Virus record (IMG/VR): IMGVR_UViG_3300032240_002557
Coordinates: 35,913-99,912 of that record
Reading direction: 5' to 3' (one strand)
DNA from: a virus
Length of the DNA stretch: 64,000 nt
Part shown: piece by piece, positions 1 to 8,064 of the stretch
How the letters are laid out: each line of letters starts with the position of its first letter
How positions within the stretch are numbered: the stretch's first letter is position 1
Translations under genes and position numbers: made by a program
Notes under the pieces: model-generated
Database searches by the model: none
What the model saw: only the letters and a program-made list of their open reading frames with translations
What the model was told of the DNA's origin: nothing

Positions 1-2
1 AA

Positions 3-176
3 GATTACGAAGAGGAAGAATGGGAAGAAGAGAACGAAAATGAGCATGAGCACGAAGAACATGAGTCTCATGAAGAAGAGCATGAAGAACACGAGCACGA
101 AGATGACGAAGAAGAAGATGAAATAGAGGGAGCAGAAGAAATTTACAACCCTGCATTCAACAGCTTTTTCAACTAA
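3..176 (+). CDS. C-terminal part of an acidic Glu/His-rich protein
   Basis: Only the last 57 codons are inside the window, read in the frame that ends at TAA 174-176. The visible part is almost entirely Glu, Asp and His with a few Trp/Tyr, and closes with a short hydrophobic tail ending NSFFN. No domain can be recognised. It is followed within 30 bases by a terminator and then by the ATP-grasp ligase gene on the same strand. The low-complexity composition could reflect an acidic tail of a virion protein or a divalent-metal-binding segment. Function unknown. Confidence 0.7.
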   Translation, partial: DYEEEEWEEENENEHEHEEHESHEEEHEEHEHEDDEEEDEIEGAEEIYNPAFNSFFN

Positions 177-205
177 TATTTAAATAGTATTATATTATAG
201 GAAAC

Positions 206-231
206 AAGGGATCTTTCGATCCCTTTTTCTT
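206..231 (+). terminator. Intrinsic terminator after the acidic gene
   Basis: An 8-bp perfect stem (206-213 with 218-225, AAGGGATC/GATCCCTT) with a 4-base loop is followed by a T-rich run. It separates the acidic gene from the ligase-protease gene, so the latter probably has its own promoter. Confidence 0.85.
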
Positions 232-239
232 TTTATAGG

Positions 240-247
240 GATATATA
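240..247 (+). promoter_or_regulatory. Late-type promoter motif GATATATA
   Basis: GATATATA lies 18 bases before the ATG at 266, just after a terminator. The same octamer precedes many structural genes on the other strand at similar distance. Confidence 0.6.
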
Positions 248-265
248 GGTTAACCTAAGCTATAG

Positions 266-1738
266 ATGGAAAATATACTAGAAGACAATTTCATATTTCA
301 GGGATCTAATAATACAGAGAAAGTTGAAAAAAAACCAATTTCTTTAATAATATTAACTACCAAATTAGAGGCTAAGCAAAAGACGTTAGCACCAACTGTA
401 AAGAAAATGCAGGAAAAGTCTGCTTCTATGGGATTTAAATGTATAGTAATTAATACTTCTCAAGGAGAAATAGAAAAGACAGAAACGGGTAGCTTTTTCA
501 TCAGAAATAAAGGTAGTCAAAACAAGAGTGAAATTGATGTAAAGAACACAATTATTCTTGCTAGAAGATCTGCTATAAATTCAACAGCAGCCGTTAAATT
601 TTTCGAAAAACTAGAATCCTTAGGTTTTGTGTCGGTTAACTCGCTAAAATCCGTTCTTCTTTGCGAAGATAAACTTGACACCGCGCAAAGACTTCAAGAA
701 AAAGGAATACCTGTACCTAGAACAGCACTAATATCATCAGAGGATGATGTTGAAAATGCTATGAAAAAAATCGGGGGATCTTATCCTGTTGTTGTTAAGC
801 TTTTAAATGGAACCAAGGGAATAGGTGTATTTCAAATAGATTCACATGCTTCGTTGCTTTCTACCTTACAAACTATTTGGAAGTTGTCTTCCGAAACCGA
901 ATTAATAGTTCAAGAAAAAATAGACGCAGATTCAGATCTAAGAATACATGTTCTTGGGGCGAGAGATGATAGTTCAGGCTATTCTGTTATTGCTTCAATG
1001 AGAAGAAACAGAATAGAAAACGATTTCAGAACTAATGTTTCTTTAGGAGGTACTGCAGAAGCAATTAATATAGATCCAGAGATTGAAAAAATAGCAATAG
1101 AATCAGCAAAAGCAACAGGATGTTCTTGGTGTGGTGTTGATATTATTGTAGAAAAAAATACAGGCAAACCTTATGTACTTGAGGTTAATGCATCAGCAGG
1201 TACCGATGGAATTGAAAATGCTACGGGATTAGACGTAACTGCTATAATTCTCGATTTTATACTGGACAAAAAGAATTGGAATTATCCAAGAAAACTTGTT
1301 GGATTCCGTGAGATTTTCACAGTGAAAGGTGTCGGCGATTTTATTGGAAAATTAGATACAGGAAACGGGGCAATTGGATGCTCAATTCACGCAGATTATT
1401 CGGAAGAGACTGATGGATTCTTAAATTGGACTATCGGGGGAAAGGAATATAGTCACAGAATAGTAGAATACTCACATGCAGAAGTTGGGGATCAAACCGA
1501 CAAAAGGCCTGTTATTCTAATGGATGTTGAATTTGGGGGAATGGTTTACAAGAAAGTTAAATTCTCTGTTGTTGACAGAACTAACAAGAGTACACCGATG
1601 TTAATCAATAGAACCTTTATGGAGCAAGCAGGTTTAATTGTTGATGCAAGTAAAACATTCTTACTTACAAAAGAACCAAATGGTTATTCACCGCTAGACG
1701 CAAAGGGAGATGCTACTGCGGGTATTACACTATTTTAG
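266..1738 (+). CDS. RimK-like ATP-grasp ligase fused to a RimB-type aspartyl-protease-like domain
   Basis: 490 aa. Residues about 130-335 are an ATP-grasp domain of the RimK/glutathione-synthetase type: EDKLDTAQRLQEKGIPVPRT opens it, VVVKLLNGTKGIGV is the nucleotide-binding loop and EVNASAGTDG carries the metal-binding Glu/Asn pair. Residues about 345-467 match the 'ATP-dependent zinc protease' (DUF785/RimB) fold, with the LDTG motif at 363-366 and a late LINRTFM segment. RimK enzymes ligate glutamate or other amino acids to protein C-termini, and RimB-type proteins are linked to trimming such tails; the substrate here is unknown. It is one of two genes on the + strand, and its stop overlaps the convergent asparagine synthetase stop by 14 bases. 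Confidence 0.8.
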   Translation: MENILEDNFIFQGSNNTEKVEKKPISLIILTTKLEAKQKTLAPTVKKMQEKSASMGFKCIVINTSQGEIEKTETGSFFIRNKGSQNKSEIDVKNTIILARRSAINSTAAVKFFEKLESLGFVSVNSLKSVLLCEDKLDTAQRLQEKGIPVPRTALISSEDDVENAMKKIGGSYPVVVKLLNGTKGIGVFQIDSHASLLSTLQTIWKLSSETELIVQEKIDADSDLRIHVLGARDDSSGYSVIASMRRNRIENDFRTNVSLGGTAEAINIDPEIEKIAIESAKATGCSWCGVDIIVEKNTGKPYVLEVNASAGTDGIENATGLDVTAIILDFILDKKNWNYPRKLVGFREIFTVKGVGDFIGKLDTGNGAIGCSIHADYSEETDGFLNWTIGGKEYSHRIVEYSHAEVGDQTDKRPVILMDVEFGGMVYKKVKFSVVDRTNKSTPMLINRTFMEQAGLIVDASKTFLLTKEPNGYSPLDAKGDATAGITLF

Positions 1739-3164
1739 AATCTAGATATTCGGTATAACCTTCTTGGAAATAATTTAATGCATCTATTCTATATTGGGAT
1801 GCATCTTTTACAATCTTCTCGTTTTTCAGTGGATGCTTTTTACGATCTATTACAGAGTCCGGTATTAAGCCTTTAAACGCACGCTTTAGTATTTCCTTAT
1901 TCTTTCTTAAGTCAAAAGGTAATTGGAGCGCTAGCTGGATTAATTCAAGGTTTAAAAAGGGGTTACGAAGCTCTAGCGTATGTGCCATGCTCATTTTATC
2001 AAGTCTAGGCAGGTGATAATGAGTTAATTCATGAAAAACATCTGATCCTTGAGAATCATATTCGTTTATTCTGCGATAACCTCCAAACATTTCATCAGCT
2101 CCATCCCCAGATAAGACTATTCTTGTATTAGTTCCTTTCTTGATTGCATCGAAGAGAAGATACTGGGGAACTACACTTCCCATATCAATAGGGGATTCGT
2201 TCCATCTAAAATATAATTCAGGTAAGAATTTATCAAATTCTGGGTTATTTGCATCCATTTTATAATCCAAACGATTAACTTTAATACCCCAATACTTTTC
2301 GCATTCCTCGACATATTCGTTGTCCGGTCCATTGTTAATGGTGTACCAACTGACATCTGCACCAAGCTTCATAAGCAATCCGCCTATAATAGAGGAGTCT
2401 AATCCCCCGGAGAGCAAGATAGAGATTGGATAATCCAAGCTTAATAGCCTATTTTTTGTCGATAGCTCAACTTTATTCCAAACCCAATCAAGTAATCCAT
2501 CTTCAGAATCAAATTGAAATATGGGCGCTTTAAATGCGAAATAAGGGCCATATTCTTGTTTGAAAGCCGGAGCAGCAAAATTCCACTTATAAATGAAGTT
2601 TGGCTTTAGCTTTGTGATGTTTTCAAATGGCGTAGATTCATTAGAAACGTATCCCCATTTTCTAACACCCCCCATAAATGATTGATCAACAAAAGAGTCT
2701 TCGTCAATTAATCCTTTCATCTCTGAGCATATTTCGCCCTTGTCGTTATAATAAAGACATTTCTTTCCTAGTGGATCAGTAAAGCAAATAACTTCTTTTT
2801 TGGACATGTCAACTAGACAAATAGCCCAAAATCCATCCCAATTCTTTATATGAGGCTCGTATAATGCAGTAAACATCTCCAAGGATGCAAAGCTGAAGGT
2901 AGAGAACAGATTTACCAAGTATTCTGTGTCGGATCCAAAATCTGGGGGATAATTAAATATTTCCCCATTAAATAATAAATAGCGATCTTTTGATAACTCC
3001 ACTGGTTGGATCCATCCATCACCGATAGCAGTCTGAATTGGTAACCTGTGATGACAAAGGGTTAAACCGCTGGCATCAGAATGTGTGTAATACTCTATCC
3101 CTCTATGAGCTATAGACTTAATTCTCTCCTCTGAAGGATTATGGGCAATAAGGATTCCACACAT
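1725..3164 (-). CDS. asnB: Asparagine synthetase (glutamine-hydrolysing)
   Basis: 479 aa. The N-terminal class II amidotransferase domain has the catalytic Cys2 (MCGI), HRG at 20-22 and NGEIFN at 66-71. The synthetase domain has the PP-loop SGGLDSS at 252-258 and SGDGADEMFGGY near 350, so both active sites look intact. It would make Asn from Asp, Gln and ATP in the infected cell. It is shorter than cellular AsnB (about 550 aa), mainly at the C-terminus. It is translationally coupled to the upstream kinase (TAATG, 1-base overlap). AsnB homologues occur in some large phages and algal viruses; why the phage keeps it is not visible here, although an Asn-rich proteome (fibres, capsid) is a possible reason. 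Confidence 0.92.
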   Translation of the reverse strand: MCGILIAHNPSEERIKSIAHRGIEYYTHSDASGLTLCHHRLPIQTAIGDGWIQPVELSKDRYLLFNGEIFNYPPDFGSDTEYLVNLFSTFSFASLEMFTALYEPHIKNWDGFWAICLVDMSKKEVICFTDPLGKKCLYYNDKGEICSEMKGLIDEDSFVDQSFMGGVRKWGYVSNESTPFENITKLKPNFIYKWNFAAPAFKQEYGPYFAFKAPIFQFDSEDGLLDWVWNKVELSTKNRLLSLDYPISILLSGGLDSSIIGGLLMKLGADVSWYTINNGPDNEYVEECEKYWGIKVNRLDYKMDANNPEFDKFLPELYFRWNESPIDMGSVVPQYLLFDAIKKGTNTRIVLSGDGADEMFGGYRRINEYDSQGSDVFHELTHYHLPRLDKMSMAHTLELRNPFLNLELIQLALQLPFDLRKNKEILKRAFKGLIPDSVIDRKKHPLKNEKIVKDASQYRIDALNYFQEGYTEYLDSKIV

Positions 3165-3703
3165 TATTTTAGATTTTTTATTATTGATTGAAAATTAGAA
3201 AGAGATTCGGTGTCGAATTTATTTTCTAGCATAACTATTTTAACCCCCTTAGGAGATAGGTATTCTATGAATTCTAGAAATAGTTCTTTTTCCTCCGGTA
3301 TTCTAGCATCCATATTATCCCAAACGTCTTTGGATCTTTCCTCCGTCGATGTTCCGGTTATGTATACAAATTGGGATCTTTTGAAAAGATCCTGCTCCAC
3401 CATATAATCCAATTCTTTAAAAACAGATTTTTTAGATACTCTCTTGTTTAGTATTCCCCAAACAGAATTAGTGATTACCCCTCTGTCCATAATCAATGGA
3501 CTTAAGAATCCATCTCTGTTTAACTGGTGTACCATTAATTCTTTACCTAGTCCGAGGTGATGCGTTTTATCCCCAGTAGCTGGCAAGCTTAAAGAATTGT
3601 ATAGATTATTAAAGTCGAATTTGAATATAGGAACCCAGCTTTGTGAGTTAACAAAGAATGTCTTTCCTGACTTTCTGGCTCCTTCTACAACAATAAGGGA
3701 CAT
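3164..3703 (-). CDS. P-loop kinase, thymidylate/deoxynucleoside kinase-like
   Basis: 179 aa. The Walker A motif GARKSGKT sits at residues 8-15 and a DRG motif (LIMDRGVI) follows near residue 72, as in dNMP and deoxynucleoside kinases. A Lys/Arg-rich lid-like segment (TSTEERSKDVWDNMDAR) precedes the C-terminal part. The substrate cannot be assigned. It is upstream of asnB with a 1-base overlap and is preceded by a late-like GATATAAA motif 11 bases before the ATG. Confidence 0.65.
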   Translation of the reverse strand: MSLIVVEGARKSGKTFFVNSQSWVPIFKFDFNNLYNSLSLPATGDKTHHLGLGKELMVHQLNRDGFLSPLIMDRGVITNSVWGILNKRVSKKSVFKELDYMVEQDLFKRSQFVYITGTSTEERSKDVWDNMDARIPEEKELFLEFIEYLSPKGVKIVMLENKFDTESLSNFQSIIKNLK

Positions 3704-3714
3704 AAAATTTATAT

Positions 3715-3722
3715 TTTATATC
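3715..3722 (-). promoter_or_regulatory. Late-like promoter motif GATATAAA (variant)
   Basis: On the - strand GATATAAA lies 11 bases before the kinase ATG at 3703, in the 48-base gap after the 727-aa gene. One mismatch from the window consensus GATATATA. Confidence 0.35.
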
Positions 3723-3751
3723 CCTAAATGTATTTATGTTTCGCGAGAAAA

Positions 3752-5935
3752 CTACGACAGAACTGAGACAAATTTCTTTCTAAAAGCGTCTATATCATCA
3801 TTTACCCCGCCATACCAAGTTGACAATTTACTTGCTAAATGCTTATCTAAAGATTTTGAATATACTGTCTTGTAAGCTTTACTTAAGATGCTAATTGAAT
3901 CACTGCTCCAATTAATACAATCCTTACATGCTCTGCCTGGGTCAGAATCGAATTTACCAAAAGCAACAGCGTATTTAACAGGAACACCCGATTTCATCAG
4001 AATTGATAACCTATCTTTACTGCCATCGTTACCCTTGAATTCATCATTCTTTATGCTATAAAATCCTAGCATCTTATCAAACAATCTTAATGCCGTTCCG
4101 TTTGCATAGAACCTAATTCCATTTGCTGTTGCTACTGCCATTTGACCATTCTTGCCATAATCTGGATTTTCCGTTGCTCCTATCTCTTTAAGTTCTTTAA
4201 CTGCTTGTTCTTTAGACCATTCTTGTTTTGCTTTAGCAACTGCATCATCGATCTGCTTCTTAACAGAGCCTGAAGAAATCTTTGGTGCAGCTTTCATGAT
4301 TTCTTTAGCGTTCTTATTAAGAGTGCTTTTTGCTGCTTTAACATCTTCTTTTGTTGTTGGCTTAGGGCCATCACCGCTGGTTCTTCCAACAGAAGCTTCT
4401 GCAGCTTTCAGATTGAATTCTTCCGAAACAGAAAAGGACTCTTTTAATTTATCGTCATGTGATGAAATCTTATCTATTAATTCTTGCGTGATATCACTAG
4501 ATTTATCCTTAAGCTCAAATCCATTTTTTAGATATTTAATAAGAGCATCTGTTGATTTTCCAAAAATGCCATCTGTACCGTATTTAGCAAATTTGTCATA
4601 TTCTTCAGATTTTCCTTTCAATCCCTTCATTTTGTCAATTGTCAGTTTTTGAAATTTCTTAATGTTATCCTTATCCTTGCTTCCTCTTTTGATTGGTTCT
4701 TTTATCTGAAGATCACTCTTAGTCGTCCCGCCATCTTTCTTACCTGCTTCTTCCTCCTTTTTCTTAGCATCCTCTGCTTGTTTCTTTGCAGTATCAACTT
4801 GGAGTTTAATTTTATAATTATTCATAGCAGTATCTGCCTCAATCTGTAAAGCCTTCTTAGCTCCTTCTGCTCTGTCTAAATGATCTTGCAAAGTAGGGAC
4901 TGCGATTAATACATTAGAATAATCCGCTGATGCTTGTACTTCTGATTTATATGCTGTATTGAACTCTTCTAATTCGTTATTAAACAATGCAACAACAGCA
5001 TTTAATCTCTCTCTTTCAGCCCCCCAATTAACACCCTTTGGATCGATCCCTTCACCAAATTTAGTTTCAAGCGAATTAACTCTCTTGTAAATATTATTGA
5101 AAGCAGCTTCTTTATCTAAAGCTTTTAAATTTCTTTCACCTGGATTATTTCTAGCACTTGCTATTGTGTTCATTACAGAATCAAGTCTAGCTTTTAAAGA
5201 TTCAATATTTGTAATAAAATCTTTTTTATCCCTGTTCGTTTTTCTGTCCTCCTTAGATCCAATTACAAAATCAAAAATACCTTCGTTTACTATTTTAGAA
5301 TATGTTTTAAAATCAACGCAGATGCTGCTATTAGAAAGATGCTCTAAAACGTTATCTGAATTGTATGAAACATCCTGATATGCAGATTCTTGAATTTTTA
5401 TATCGTCGGAAAAAGCCTTGATATATTTTTGAAGAGCTAATTGTACTTCATCAGTCTGCTGTCCTATCACATCTCCAACCTCTTTTGCTTTTTTGGTAAT
5501 ATCATCTATTGCAGCAGTTTCTTCTGCTACCATTTTATTGAACTCTGAAAGCCATTCTTCAAATATTTTAGGATCATATTCTTTCTCTTGAGCAATCTCT
5601 TTTTTAAATCGATCATACTCAGCAACTATACCAGGTAAAACAACACTATTAACCTGAATATCTACGTTTTTAACAGTATCAATTTTAGCTCCAATTGCAG
5701 CTAAATTTGTTTTAAAAGATCTTCTAAAATCCCTTGCAACTTTAGTCGGCGGGTACGTAGACACTGCATATCCGAAATTGCTGATCAATTCTTGAGTTAT
5801 CTTGATCATAGTTCTTGCATAAGCTACATAGCCAAGTCCTTTATCAACGCTTGCTTCAGTAATGCTAGGGTGTACGTAACCTTCAGCTTTTTTTACAAGG
5901 CTTTCAAATAGTGGATTTACGATTTCGTTTCTCAT
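3752..5935 (-). CDS. Capsid-associated protein with internal protease-site motif and peptidoglycan-binding-like segment
   Basis: 727 aa, highly charged and predicted largely helical. Around residue 216-219 it contains VNE-G within TYSKIVNEGIFDF, closely matching TFSK-like sites in neighbouring genes and resembling the T4 gp21 cleavage consensus [I/L]-X-E. Residues about 345-400 are a coiled coil rich in Lys/Glu/Ala. Residues about 408-472 end in DGIFGKSTDALIKYL, the signature of a PG_binding_1-like fold. The last 150 residues contain a CKDC pair (near 670) and no domain I recognise. It is the last gene of the head operon and overlaps the 286-aa gene by ATGA. Inference: a packaged internal head protein, perhaps injected, that is processed into two pieces. 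Confidence 0.6.
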   Translation of the reverse strand: MRNEIVNPLFESLVKKAEGYVHPSITEASVDKGLGYVAYARTMIKITQELISNFGYAVSTYPPTKVARDFRRSFKTNLAAIGAKIDTVKNVDIQVNSVVLPGIVAEYDRFKKEIAQEKEYDPKIFEEWLSEFNKMVAEETAAIDDITKKAKEVGDVIGQQTDEVQLALQKYIKAFSDDIKIQESAYQDVSYNSDNVLEHLSNSSICVDFKTYSKIVNEGIFDFVIGSKEDRKTNRDKKDFITNIESLKARLDSVMNTIASARNNPGERNLKALDKEAAFNNIYKRVNSLETKFGEGIDPKGVNWGAERERLNAVVALFNNELEEFNTAYKSEVQASADYSNVLIAVPTLQDHLDRAEGAKKALQIEADTAMNNYKIKLQVDTAKKQAEDAKKKEEEAGKKDGGTTKSDLQIKEPIKRGSKDKDNIKKFQKLTIDKMKGLKGKSEEYDKFAKYGTDGIFGKSTDALIKYLKNGFELKDKSSDITQELIDKISSHDDKLKESFSVSEEFNLKAAEASVGRTSGDGPKPTTKEDVKAAKSTLNKNAKEIMKAAPKISSGSVKKQIDDAVAKAKQEWSKEQAVKELKEIGATENPDYGKNGQMAVATANGIRFYANGTALRLFDKMLGFYSIKNDEFKGNDGSKDRLSILMKSGVPVKYAVAFGKFDSDPGRACKDCINWSSDSISILSKAYKTVYSKSLDKHLASKLSTWYGGVNDDIDAFRKKFVSVLS

Positions 5936-6792
5936 TGTATTGTTCTTTTTACTTTCATTTTAAGTACGGATAACTTGTTGTTTAAATCAAGTAATGCTCT
6001 TTTATGTGCATCATTTAATTTATTTATTTGTTCTTCTGATAATCTATAAGAAGGTATATCACCACCCCTATAGGCTTTAGTTTTCAAAGATTTAAGATAC
6101 ATGATCTTTTCTTTATGCTTAGCATCAAAATCAACTTTCATAATTTGACCATCTTCAAGCATTTTTGCTAAATCTTTCTTAGGTAATGAATTGATGTCTT
6201 GAATGAATTCATTCAGAGGTTTATCAAACATACCCATAGTATATTCATCGTAATCTTCGTATGAAAATTCTCTATCCGAAAAACTTGGTCTAGAATTAAC
6301 TTTCTGAGCTTGATCGTCCAGCTCTTTCCAGTGATTATAAAATTGTTCTTCATAATTATAATCTTTAAATCTTTTAGATTTTTCGTATGCATATTGAGCT
6401 ATTCTAGAATCTGCCTGAGCTTTCTCTTTATTATAAAAGGCTATTAGATCTGCATTCTTTTTGCATATTCTAGCAGCTTGATTTCCTAGAACCTTTACCT
6501 CTGCTGATTTTGCTGATTTTAGAGCATCTAATGCTCTTCTTGCCATAAATCCTTTATGCTTTGCATCGGTCATTTCTACAGGATTTCCTTTCCTCTGAGA
6601 TTCACTAGAGAATACTATATAATTCAATTCATCAGATTGATCTAAGAATTTCTTTTCAAGCGCTTCCATATTAGAAATAAGGGCTGAAAGCTTTTGCTTG
6701 TCACCTCTAATAAACGAAGCAGCACCGCCTATAAGATCTTTTAATATGCCTTCGTTTATTCTACTTGATATGAAGTCTGAGTATTTCTTCAT
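5932..6792 (-). CDS. Putative internal head protein with N-terminal capsid-targeting sequence
   Basis: 286 aa. The first residues MKKYSDFISSRINEG resemble T4 internal protein leaders (MKTYQEFI-E), with a predicted prohead-protease cut after Glu14 (I-N-E|G). The rest is Lys/Glu-rich and helical with no recognised domain. It lies between two other proteins bearing the same INEG motif, overlaps the downstream 727-aa gene by 4 bases and follows the 389-aa gene by 2 bases. What is known: T4 internal proteins are packaged, trimmed and injected. What is inferred: the same fate here. Confidence 0.6.
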   Translation of the reverse strand: MKKYSDFISSRINEGILKDLIGGAASFIRGDKQKLSALISNMEALEKKFLDQSDELNYIVFSSESQRKGNPVEMTDAKHKGFMARRALDALKSAKSAEVKVLGNQAARICKKNADLIAFYNKEKAQADSRIAQYAYEKSKRFKDYNYEEQFYNHWKELDDQAQKVNSRPSFSDREFSYEDYDEYTMGMFDKPLNEFIQDINSLPKKDLAKMLEDGQIMKVDFDAKHKEKIMYLKSLKTKAYRGGDIPSYRLSEEQINKLNDAHKRALLDLNNKLSVLKMKVKRTIQ

Positions 6793-6794
6793 TA

Positions 6795-7964
6795 TTACGC
6801 AGCTTGCTTAATTTTTTCTTCAACTTCTGCCAAAACCCCTTCAATATCCGATGCCTCTCTGTAGATATTATCTTTATAATCTTTTATACTATCAGGATTG
6901 TCTGCATTAGGTGTATTCTTAACTGGATACTCAATAAATTTCAATCTACTTACTCTTCTTTCAGCTTCTTTCAGTTTTGTTAGACATTTATCCTTAATCT
7001 GAACGTTTTCATTATCTGCTGTCTTAACTACTGATATTTTAGAAATTGCTATGTTCATCAGATTCATACAAATCTTTTTAAGATCGTCGAATGTTCTTTC
7101 TCTGTTTCTGTATTTATTAATTCCCCAGGCTTTAGTCTCAACAGATTTTTTCATCTCTTCAGATTCTTTCTTAATAAAATCGCTCAATTCTTTAACTGAT
7201 GCTAGGATCTCTTTTGAATAAGTCTCAAACACATTCTTAATTTTCTCAGAAGGCATTTTAGTAGTTTCATCTTTAGCTCCTAAATCTGTTTTGATCTTGT
7301 TTAAATCGTCTTGTGATTTTTTAAGGTCTTCTTCTGCTTTTTTAGGATCGCCTAACATATCCTGTATGCCTTTTAAGTACCCTTCTTCGTCAGAGGCAGC
7401 AACTAATTTCTTTTTAAATTCTGCTCTCATCTTCTTAGTCTCTACTGAATCCTCTGCTCTCTTTAAATTGTAATACTCAGATTTTCTATTATTCTTCTTT
7501 GTTAGAATATTCACTTGTTTTTCTAATTCATCCATAATAGAATTATGCGATGATACTAAATCTTTTAATAACTTTTGGACTTTAACAAGTTTAACCCGAA
7601 TCGAATCAAGTTCTGTTTTATCAGCTTTATCCATTCTTAGCTGAGCAAGTGCAGAGCTTAGCTTATAAAATTTATTCTCTGTTTCATGCTCGTCCTTAAT
7701 GAACTTGATCTCTTCATCTTTCATTTGCTGAAGGATTTTGTCTATCTTACCTATATCACCTCCTAAATTCTTGGAAAGAAAATTCATAATTTTATCCCCA
7801 ATACCCTCGTTAATTCTATAAAGATTTTCACAAAGTACATCTTCATCAACTTTTGAATATTTACCGTTCATCAACTTCATCTTGGCAATATCAACGTTAC
7901 CGTATGATTCAATGATTGCTTTTTTACAATCTTCGTAAAAATTAAAATTTTCTAATAATTCCAT
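6795..7964 (-). CDS. Putative capsid-associated coiled-coil protein with INEG cleavage motif
   Basis: 389 aa, about 30% charged, dominated by coiled coil (residues about 75-180 and 185-280). It has RINEGIGDKIM at 50-60, giving a predicted prohead-protease cut after Glu53. It is the first gene of a three-gene unit (389, 286 and 727 aa), preceded by a GATATATA promoter motif 16 bases upstream and separated from the capsid gene by a terminator. No domain assignment. A role in the prohead core or as a packaged protein is inferred from the motif and position. Confidence 0.55.
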   Translation of the reverse strand: MELLENFNFYEDCKKAIIESYGNVDIAKMKLMNGKYSKVDEDVLCENLYRINEGIGDKIMNFLSKNLGGDIGKIDKILQQMKDEEIKFIKDEHETENKFYKLSSALAQLRMDKADKTELDSIRVKLVKVQKLLKDLVSSHNSIMDELEKQVNILTKKNNRKSEYYNLKRAEDSVETKKMRAEFKKKLVAASDEEGYLKGIQDMLGDPKKAEEDLKKSQDDLNKIKTDLGAKDETTKMPSEKIKNVFETYSKEILASVKELSDFIKKESEEMKKSVETKAWGINKYRNRERTFDDLKKICMNLMNIAISKISVVKTADNENVQIKDKCLTKLKEAERRVSRLKFIEYPVKNTPNADNPDSIKDYKDNIYREASDIEGVLAEVEEKIKQAA

Positions 7965-7980
7965 CTTACAACTTTTTCTT

Positions 7981-7988
7981 TATATATC
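7981..7988 (-). promoter_or_regulatory. Late-type promoter motif GATATATA
   Basis: On the - strand the octamer ends 16 bases before the ATG at 7964 and lies just downstream of the capsid-gene terminator, so the three-gene unit that follows can be transcribed separately. Confidence 0.65.
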
Positions 7989-8011
7989 CCAACCCCAAAG
8001 GGAAAGGCAAT

Positions 8012-8040
8012 AAAAAACCCCTGATCTCTCAGGGGTTTTT
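8012..8040 (-). terminator. Intrinsic terminator after the major capsid gene
   Basis: CCCCTGA/TCAGGGG stem (8018-8024 with 8029-8035), 4-base loop, A-run at 8012-8017 which is the T-tract on the - strand. T-rich on both sides, so possibly bidirectional. Fits a highly expressed capsid transcript. Confidence 0.9.
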
Positions 8041-8064
8041 CTATTTTAGGTGAATCGATTAAGA

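Noticed and set aside
3752-5935. Endolysin
   Set aside because: Only a peptidoglycan-binding-like segment is visible, with no catalytic lytic domain, and the site motif and operon indicate a head-associated protein.
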